Source of the DNA: Pseudomonadota bacterium
GTDB taxonomy: Bacteria > Pseudomonadota > Alphaproteobacteria > Rhizobiales > Xanthobacteraceae
Assembly: GCA_023391175.1 (NCBI GenBank)
Contig: JAEWBL010000208.1
Location: forward strand, 1 to 5,030
Length of the DNA: 5,030 nt
Reading direction: 5' to 3'
The translations under genes were made by a program, and so were the position numbers. The notes beneath the pieces are model-generated. The model saw only the letters and a list, made by a program, of their open reading frames with translations, ran no database searches and was not told where the DNA came from. Below, piece after piece: positions 1-4,012 of the stretch. Position 1 is the stretch's first letter. Each line of letters starts with the position of its first letter.

Positions 1-552
1 GGGGATGGCGGCAAGCCGCCCTACCACCTCGCCCATGCGCCGGGGCGAGAGCATGAAGGGATCGCCGCCGGTGAGGATGACCTCCCAGATTTCCGGGTGC
101 GCGGCGAAATAGGCGAAGGCCTGCTCCAGCGCATCGTCGGAGAGGAGCGAGGCCGCGCCCGGCCCCACCATCTCGCGGCGGAAGCAGAAGCGGCAATAGA
201 CGGCACAGACGCCGACGATCTTCAGCAATGCCCGGTCGGGATAGCGATGCACCACGCCGGGAACGGGGCTGTGAGCGTCATCGCCGATGGGGTCGGCAAG
301 CTCCTGCGGGCGCACCTCCAGCTCGGCGGCATCGGGCACGAACTGGCGGGCGATGGGGTCTGTTTCATCCGCCGTGTCTATCGCGGCGGCCAGTGTGGGC
401 GTCACCGCCACGGCATAGCGGGCAGCCACCTCTTCCAGCGTATCCCGCTGCTCGGGCGCGGCGAGGCCCGCGCCGATGAGATCACCGGCGGTGCGCAGCG
501 TCCCTTGATCGCGGGCGGCCAAGGACACAAGTTTGGTGAGAGGGTTCGGCAT
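1..552 (-). CDS. Lysine 2,3-aminomutase-like (KamA/EpmB family) radical SAM protein, N-terminal part; cut by left edge
   Basis: The first 184 residues are visible and the reading frame runs off the left edge. The radical SAM cluster-binding motif is plain: CAVYCRFCFRR, with C116, C120 and C123 (C-x3-C-x2-C), which binds the 4Fe-4S cluster that cleaves S-adenosylmethionine. It is preceded by the family block HSPVPGVVHRYPDRALLK (residues 94-111) and followed by LTGGDP (160-165), the SAM-binding glycine motif. The family interconverts alpha- and beta-lysine using PLP. The bacterial EpmB branch makes beta-lysine for modification of elongation factor P, and this cytoplasmic protein may do the same, but no efp or epmA is in view. 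The PLP-lysine and substrate residues lie in the missing C-terminal half. The start is ATG at 552: an in-frame TAG at 568-570 lies only five codons upstream. No good Shine-Dalgarno precedes it. Family assignment is secure; EpmB versus true KamA is undecided. Confidence 0.88.
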   Translation of the reverse strand, partial: MPNPLTKLVSLAARDQGTLRTAGDLIGAGLAAPEQRDTLEEVAARYAVAVTPTLAAAIDTADETDPIARQFVPDAAELEVRPQELADPIGDDAHSPVPGVVHRYPDRALLKIVGVCAVYCRFCFRREMVGPGAASLLSDDALEQAFAYFAAHPEIWEVILTGGDPFMLSPRRMGEVVGRLAAIP

Positions 553-614
553 CGGCTCGGCGGACAGCTATATGGGAAGCCTGCCGGGATGCCAAATCGA
601 GACGGGAGCTGCCC
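553..614. promoter_or_regulatory. Divergent intergenic region between the KamA-like gene and the xdhC operon
   Basis: This 62-base spacer separates two divergently transcribed starts (552 on minus, 615 on plus), so promoters for both directions should lie in it or reach into the gene ends. The only AT-leaning stretch is around 569-574 (TATATG), which could serve as a weak -10 element for the plus-strand operon. I see no convincing -35 partner at the right distance and no clear operator. The inference of promoter activity rests on gene arrangement rather than on recognised motifs. Confidence 0.35.
604..608 (+). promoter_or_regulatory. Shine-Dalgarno site for the first xdhC gene
   Basis: GGGAG lies six bases before the ATG at 615 and supports that start. 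The same GGGAG pentamer stands six or seven bases before all four plus-strand genes in this window. Confidence 0.7.
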
Positions 615-938
615 ATGGACGTGACCGACAGCGATGTCCTCGCCGCCGCCGAGCGCTGGCGCCGCGAGGGCCGGGGCGTGGCCATCGCCACTGTGCTGGA
701 AACCTGGGGCTCTGCGCCCCGGCCGGTGGGCAGCCGCCTCGTCATCGATGCGGAGGGCAATTTCCTCGGCTCGGTCTCCGGCGGCTGCGTGGAGGGGGCG
801 GTGGTGAGCGAGGCGGCGGAGGTGATCGCGGCCGGCGCGCCCCGAACGCTGGAATTCGGCGTGGCCGACGAGACCGCCTGGAAGGTGGGCCTCTCCTGCG
901 GCGGCAAGATCGCCGTCTATGTGGAGCCGGTGGACTGA
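615..938 (+). CDS. XdhC/CoxI family protein, stand-alone N-terminal domain
   Basis: A 107-residue protein consisting of just the XdhC/CoxI N-terminal domain. Recognisable family blocks are GSAPRPVGSRLVI (residues 32-44), GSVSGGCVEGAVV (52-64, with C58) and GLSCGGKIAVYVEP (92-105, with C95). Full XdhC proteins are cytoplasmic chaperones that bind the molybdenum cofactor, promote its sulfuration and insert it into xanthine dehydrogenase-type hydroxylases. They normally join this domain to a C-terminal Rossmann domain. Here that domain is encoded separately by the next gene at 1021, so the two products probably act together; this is inference. The N-terminal helix (DVLAAAERWRREGRGVAIATVLET) is intact and the protein ends just after the last conserved block, so it looks like a natural single-domain form rather than a truncation. 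It is the first gene of the three-gene operon, with GGGAG at 604-608 supporting the start. Confidence 0.92.
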   Translation: MDVTDSDVLAAAERWRREGRGVAIATVLETWGSAPRPVGSRLVIDAEGNFLGSVSGGCVEGAVVSEAAEVIAAGAPRTLEFGVADETAWKVGLSCGGKIAVYVEPVD

Positions 939-943
939 ATGAA

Positions 944-966
944 GCGCGCCGTGACGCGGGGCGCGC
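944..966 (+). other. GC-rich stem-loop just after the first xdhC gene
   Basis: GCGCGCC at 944-950 is exactly complementary to GGCGCGC at 960-966, giving a 7-base-pair all-G/C stem with a 9-base loop, starting six bases after the stop codon at 936-938. It is followed by GGCGTTATATTC rather than a clean T-tract, so it is a poor match to an intrinsic terminator. It may act as an attenuator, an mRNA processing or stability element, or simply reflect high GC content. Function is inferred only from position. Confidence 0.35.
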
Positions 967-977
967 GGCGTTATATT
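951..977 (+). promoter_or_regulatory. Weak candidate internal promoter ahead of the second xdhC gene
   Basis: TATATT at 972-977 is one of very few AT-rich hexamers in the operon. GTGACG at 951-956 resembles the TTGAC-type -35 element, with a 15-base spacer that is shorter than the usual 16-18. If real, it would allow separate transcription of the genes at 1021 and 1716. It overlaps the stem-loop at 944-966, so the two interpretations compete. Support is weak. Confidence 0.2.
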
Positions 978-1000
978 CAGTGGGGAAGATGATCCGGATG

Positions 1001-1013
1001 CTCCCTGAGGGAG
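1001..1013 (+). promoter_or_regulatory. Hairpin covering the Shine-Dalgarno of the second xdhC gene
   Basis: CTCCC (1001-1005), TGA loop, GGGAG (1009-1013) is a perfect inverted repeat. Its right arm is the Shine-Dalgarno of the ATG at 1021, seven bases downstream. Folded, this 5-base-pair stem would occlude the ribosome-binding site. It may tune translation of the second gene relative to the first, or be opened by ribosomes coming from upstream. The stem is short, and the pairing is seen directly while the regulatory role is inferred. Confidence 0.4.
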
Positions 1014-1020
1014 GACCACC

Positions 1021-1719
1021 ATGCGTCTCGACCTGCTCGCCGCCCTGAATGCGGAACGCGCCGCCCGCCGCGCCGCCGTCGTCGTGACCGAGCTTTCGAC
1101 CGGCGCTCAGCGGCTCGCCACCGCCGCGACGCTGGCCACCGACCCGCTCGGGCCTGAGATCGCGGCGGCGCTGGCGGCGCGGCGCAGCGGCAAGGCGGGG
1201 GAGGGGCGCGTCTTCCTCGCGGTGGATGTGCCCCCGCCGCGCATGCTGGTGATCGGCGCCGTTCATATCTCGCAGGCGCTGGCGCCCATGGCCCGGCTCG
1301 CCGGCTTTGACCTCACGATCCTCGATCCGCGCACCGCCTTCGCCACCCCCGAGCGCTTCCCCGAAGTACCGGTGATCGCTGAATGGCCGGAGGAGGCGCT
1401 GCCGGCCTACGGGCTCGACCCCTTCACGGCGCTGGTGGCCCTCACCCATGATCCCAAGATCGACGAGCCGGCCATCGCCGCCGCGCTCCGCGCCGAGTGC
1501 TTCTATGTGGGTGCGTTGGGCTCGCGCCGCACCCATGCCAAGCGCGTGGAGCGGCTGGCGGCGGCGGGGCTGTCCCAAGAGGCCATCGCGCGCATCCACG
1601 CCCCCATCGGCATGGACATCGGCGCCTCAAGCCCGGCGGAGATCGCGGTCGCCGTGCTGGCCGAGGTGATCCGGGCCCTGCGCACTGGCGCGAGCGCTGC
1701 AGCGGGAGCGGCGGCGTGA
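1021..1719 (+). CDS. XdhC family protein, stand-alone C-terminal Rossmann domain
   Basis: A 232-residue protein carrying the C-terminal half of an XdhC-type molybdenum-cofactor chaperone. After an N-terminal segment of about 70 residues, PPPRMLVIGAVHISQALAPM (71-90) begins a Rossmann fold, followed by LTILDPR (98-104), LTHDPKIDEPAI (141-152), YVGALGSRRTHAKRVERL (162-179) and IHAPIGMDIGASSPAEIAVAVLAEVI (192-217). These are the typical XdhC_C blocks. The glycine-rich turn reads GAVH where classical two-domain XdhC has GAGH, possibly a feature of this stand-alone subfamily. The family binds molybdenum cofactor and helps its sulfuration and delivery to hydroxylase apoenzymes; partnership with the 107-residue protein encoded upstream is inferred. 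GGGAG at 1009-1013 supports the start. The Ala/Gly-rich tail (residues 222-232) is encoded by the stretch that holds the ribosome-binding site of the next gene, which it overlaps by GTGA. Confidence 0.92.
   Translation: MRLDLLAALNAERAARRAAVVVTELSTGAQRLATAATLATDPLGPEIAAALAARRSGKAGEGRVFLAVDVPPPRMLVIGAVHISQALAPMARLAGFDLTILDPRTAFATPERFPEVPVIAEWPEEALPAYGLDPFTALVALTHDPKIDEPAIAAALRAECFYVGALGSRRTHAKRVERLAAAGLSQEAIARIHAPIGMDIGASSPAEIAVAVLAEVIRALRTGASAAAGAAA
1704..1708 (+). promoter_or_regulatory. Shine-Dalgarno deciding the GTG start at 1716
   Basis: GGGAG lies seven bases before the GTG at 1716, inside the 3' end of the preceding gene. Together with the GTGA stop/start overlap (GTG 1716-1718, TGA 1717-1719) it favours this GTG over other in-frame starts and points to translational coupling. 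Confidence 0.65.
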
Positions 1720-3368
1720 GATTTGGCCCCCTGCCGCTCGCCGAGGCCGAAGGCGCGATTGCGGCCCATTCCGTGCGGCTGCCGGGCGGGACCATCAAGA
1801 AGGGCACGCGCCTGACCGAGGCCGACATCGCCCGCCTCGCCGCGGCTGGCCTGAGCGAGGTGGTGGCCGCGCGCATGGAGCCGGGGGATGTGGCCGAGGA
1901 TGCCGCCGCGCGTCGGCTCGCCGAGGCGGTCGCGGGCGCCCATGTGACGCCTGACACCGCCTTCACCGGGCGGGCCAATCTCTATGCCGCCGCCGCCGGC
2001 GTGCTGCGCATTTCGGAGGACGCGCTCGACGCCTTCAACGCGGTGGACGAAGCCATCACCCTCGCCACCTTGCGCGATTTCAGCGCGGTGGCGGCTGGCG
2101 ACATGGTGGGGACCGTCAAGATCATCCCCTATGCCGTCCCGGCTGCGCTCGTCGGAGCTGCTGCGTCCGCTGCGCCGGGCGTCTTGTCGATCGCGCCGTT
2201 CCGGCTGAAGCGGGTGGCGGTGCTCTCCACCCTGCTGCCGGGCCTCGCCGACAAGGTTGTGGCGAAGACGCTGGCCGTCACCCGGGCGCGCCTCGCGCCG
2301 GCCGGGGCGGAGGTGATCGCGCACCAGACCCTGCCGCACGACACGGCGGCCCTCGCCGCCGCGCTCAGGGTGGCGGTAGCGGCGGGGGCGGAATTGGTCA
2401 TCGTGTTCGGCGCTTCGGCCATCGCCGACCGCAACGACGTCATCCCCGCCGGCCTCGTGGCGGCGGGGGGCGCGGTCGAGCGGCTGGGCATGCCCGTGGA
2501 CCCGGGCAACCTTCTCATGCTGGGGCGGCTCGGAACCGTGCCGGTGCTTGGCGCACCGGGGTGCGCGCGCAGCCCGAAGGAAAACGGCTTCGATTTCATC
2601 CTGCAGCGCCTCCTCGCCGGGCTGGAGGTGAGCGCCCGCGACATCGCCCGGCTCGGTGCCGGCGGGCTGCTGCAGGACATCGCCGCGCGCCCCCACCCCC
2701 GCGCCGAGAGCGACGAGGCCGAGGAGGGCTTTGCCGCCGTCATCCTCGCCGCCGGCCGCTCCTCGCGCATGGGGGAGGGCCTCAACAAGCTGCTCGCCGA
2801 GGTGGGCGGCCGGCCGGTGATCCGCCGCGTGGCGGAAGCGGCGCTGGCCTCACGGGCGCGGCCGGTCATCGTGGTCACCGGTCACGAGCGCGGCCGCGTG
2901 GAGGCGGCGCTGGCGGGGCTCGACGTGAGCTTCGTCCACAATCCCGATCATGCGACGGGCATGGCCTCGTCGCTGCGCGCCGGTATCGCCGCCGTGCCGG
3001 AAACGGTGGCGGGGGCGCTGGTGGTGCTCGGCGACATGCCGCTCCTCGCCCCTGGCCTGCTCGACCGGCTGATGGATGCCCATGCGCCCGCGGCCGGCCG
3101 GCTCATTGCGGCGCCGGTGGAGGGCGGGCAGCGCGGACATCCTGTGCTTTGGTCGCGCCGCTTCTTCGCGGAACTCTCGGCCCTGGAGGGAGACGTAGGC
3201 GCCCGCGCCATTCTCGCCGCCAATGCCGAACTGGTGGCGGAAGTACCGGTGGCGGCGGAGGAGGGCGCTTTCCTCGACGTGGATACGCCGCGCCTTCTCG
3301 CCGAGGCACGCGAGGCCGTATCCAACGGCGAGCGGCAGCTCAGAACGGTGCCGGCTGAAGGTGCGTGA
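1716..3368 (+). CDS. Fused molybdopterin-binding (MoeA-like) / MocA-like molybdenum cofactor cytidylyltransferase
   Basis: A 550-residue cytoplasmic fusion. Residues 1 to about 330 are a MoeA/MoCF-type molybdopterin-binding region: it opens with PLPLAEAEGAIAAHSVRLPGGTIKKG (5-30), and the core at about 165-300 includes FGASAIADRND (231-241) and GTVPVLGAPGCARSPKENGFD (273-293), matching the molybdopterin-binding fold. An acidic linker (about 328-338) leads to a MobA/MocA nucleotidyltransferase at 339-530: LAAGRSSRMGEGLNKLL (344-360), VVLGDMPLL (436-444), GHPVLWSRRFF (474-484) and DVDTP (521-525). LAAG with NKLL is the MocA rather than MobA (LAGG) signature, so CTP is the likely substrate, giving molybdopterin cytosine dinucleotide for xanthine dehydrogenase/CO dehydrogenase-type enzymes. 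I chose GTG 1716 because it gives the family N-terminus, has GGGAG seven bases upstream and overlaps the preceding stop. The open frame extends upstream to 1497, but that part is a shadow of the xdhC gene. NCBI commonly calls such proteins molybdopterin-binding/glycosyltransferase family 2. Confidence 0.9.
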   Translation: MRFGPLPLAEAEGAIAAHSVRLPGGTIKKGTRLTEADIARLAAAGLSEVVAARMEPGDVAEDAAARRLAEAVAGAHVTPDTAFTGRANLYAAAAGVLRISEDALDAFNAVDEAITLATLRDFSAVAAGDMVGTVKIIPYAVPAALVGAAASAAPGVLSIAPFRLKRVAVLSTLLPGLADKVVAKTLAVTRARLAPAGAEVIAHQTLPHDTAALAAALRVAVAAGAELVIVFGASAIADRNDVIPAGLVAAGGAVERLGMPVDPGNLLMLGRLGTVPVLGAPGCARSPKENGFDFILQRLLAGLEVSARDIARLGAGGLLQDIAARPHPRAESDEAEEGFAAVILAAGRSSRMGEGLNKLLAEVGGRPVIRRVAEAALASRARPVIVVTGHERGRVEAALAGLDVSFVHNPDHATGMASSLRAGIAAVPETVAGALVVLGDMPLLAPGLLDRLMDAHAPAAGRLIAAPVEGGQRGHPVLWSRRFFAELSALEGDVGARAILAANAELVAEVPVAAEEGAFLDVDTPRLLAEAREAVSNGERQLRTVPAEGA

Positions 3369-3807
3369 CGCCGATATCGAGGCGCTCGCACAGGAATTCG
3401 GCCAGCCGCAGCCGGTGGCACCCCTCCACATGGCGTTCGAAGCACATGAGGCAGATGCGCCGTCCTTGCGCGAGCCCGGCCAGTTCCTCCAGCGCGGCCT
3501 TGGCCGGATCGGTGGCGAGGTGGGCGTCGTAGATGCGCATCAGGGCGTCATGGTCACCGCTGCGCGCAGCGAGCCGACCCTCCTTGGGCGTGCCCAGCGC
3601 CCTGAGGTGGACATAGGCGACGCCGTGCTCGGCGATGCCCGCCGCCAGTGCCGTCTTGGAAAAGCCCGGCCGGCGTGAGGCCGCGACGGCGCGCACATCC
3701 ACCAGAAGGCCCACTTTTGCCTCGTCCAGCGCCGCCTGGAAGGCCGAGGGCGTCGACTGCTCATAGCCGATGGTAAAGAGGGCGGTGGGGTCTGTCCGGC
3801 TGCTCAT
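3340..3807 (-). CDS. DUF488 family protein
   Basis: A 155-residue protein with the DUF488 hallmarks: FTIGYE near the N-terminus (residues 11-16), LVDVRAVAASRRPGFSK (35-51), YVHLRALGTPKE (65-76) and CLMCFERHVEGCHR (119-132), ending with LAEFL. The clustered Cys/His residues (C119, C122, H126, C130, H131) are typical of the family and could bind a metal or act in catalysis, but the biochemical function is not established. No signal peptide or membrane segment is seen, so it is probably cytoplasmic. The start ATG at 3807 places TIGYE at the usual position; the frame stays open to 4014, but that extension has no family similarity I recognise and would reach into the start of the neighbouring gene. 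No strong Shine-Dalgarno is visible. Its 3' end overlaps the end of the convergent molybdenum gene by 29 bases. Confidence 0.88.
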   Translation of the reverse strand: MSSRTDPTALFTIGYEQSTPSAFQAALDEAKVGLLVDVRAVAASRRPGFSKTALAAGIAEHGVAYVHLRALGTPKEGRLAARSGDHDALMRIYDAHLATDPAKAALEELAGLAQGRRICLMCFERHVEGCHRLRLAEFLCERLDIGVTHLQPAPF

Positions 3808-3944
3808 GGCTCGATCATGCCGCGTGCCGGTCGGTCCGTCATCCCGCCCGGCGGCCATCCCGCAGGTGCGAAATGGACTCGCGCCGGAGAAAGGCCCACT
3901 TTCCGGTTGGGCAAAGCGGAGAATGGGGAACCGCACGGCGCCCG

Positions 3945-3965
3945 CCGGGTTCAAGTGCCACCCGG
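3945..3965. repeat. Inverted repeat upstream of the metallopeptidase gene
   Basis: CCGGGT (3945-3950) and ACCCGG (3960-3965) are perfect inverted repeats separated by nine bases, ending 47 bases before the ATG at 4013. This could be an operator for a dimeric regulator or a stem-loop in the 5' untranslated region. With such GC-rich DNA a 6-base repeat can also arise by chance. Confidence 0.35.
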
Positions 3966-4000
3966 ACGGCGTCGCAGCATGACGGCCGTTTTGCCTTTGG

Positions 4001-4005
4001 GGGAG
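4001..4005 (+). promoter_or_regulatory. Shine-Dalgarno site for the metallopeptidase gene
   Basis: GGGAG, within a run of G residues, lies seven bases before the ATG at 4013 and supports that start. An ATG at 3979 is out of frame. Confidence 0.7.
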
Positions 4006-4012
4006 ACCCATC

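Larger units (their letters stand above)
3808..4012. promoter_or_regulatory. Divergent intergenic region between the DUF488 and metallopeptidase genes
   Basis: This 205-base non-coding stretch separates two divergent starts and should hold promoters in both directions. It is slightly less GC-rich in the middle (about 3880-3930) than the flanking genes. I find no convincing -35/-10 pair with normal spacing. It contains the inverted repeat at 3945-3965, an 8-base palindrome ACGGCCGT at 3982-3989 and the ribosome-binding site of the downstream gene. Confidence 0.4.

Noticed and set aside
97..624. 175-codon plus-strand open frame opposite the KamA-like gene
   Set aside because: It is the complement of a region whose minus-strand translation has an unmistakable radical SAM motif.
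402..1022. 206-codon minus-strand open frame across the KamA-like start and the first xdhC gene
   Set aside because: It is in a different frame from the KamA-like protein and antisense to xdhC; its translation is low-complexity and without motifs.
1497..1715. N-terminal extension of the fusion protein upstream of GTG 1716
   Set aside because: The extension overlaps conserved codons of the XdhC Rossmann-domain gene, reads as low-complexity, and the family N-terminus begins at 1716 with a Shine-Dalgarno.
615..1719. Frameshifted single xdhC gene
   Set aside because: The two halves each have a start with its own Shine-Dalgarno and are separated by 82 non-coding bases, and the second has a distinct N-terminal segment, so this is a true gene split.
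1503..2696. Long open frame on the minus strand (397 codons) opposite the xdhC and fusion genes
   Set aside because: It is antisense to two well-supported genes, its translation is rich in Arg/Gly/His without any family motif, and long antisense frames are expected at this GC content.
3945..3960. Possible sigma-54 promoter on the minus strand (TGGCAC...)
   Set aside because: TGGCAC is present in reverse complement, but the required GC at the correct 10-base spacing after GG is missing (CG is found).
3966..3992. Terminator-like stem (ACGGC / GCCGT followed by TTTT)
   Set aside because: The stem is only five pairs with a 14-base loop, and it sits just ahead of the ribosome-binding site of the gene at 4013, with no upstream plus-strand gene to terminate.
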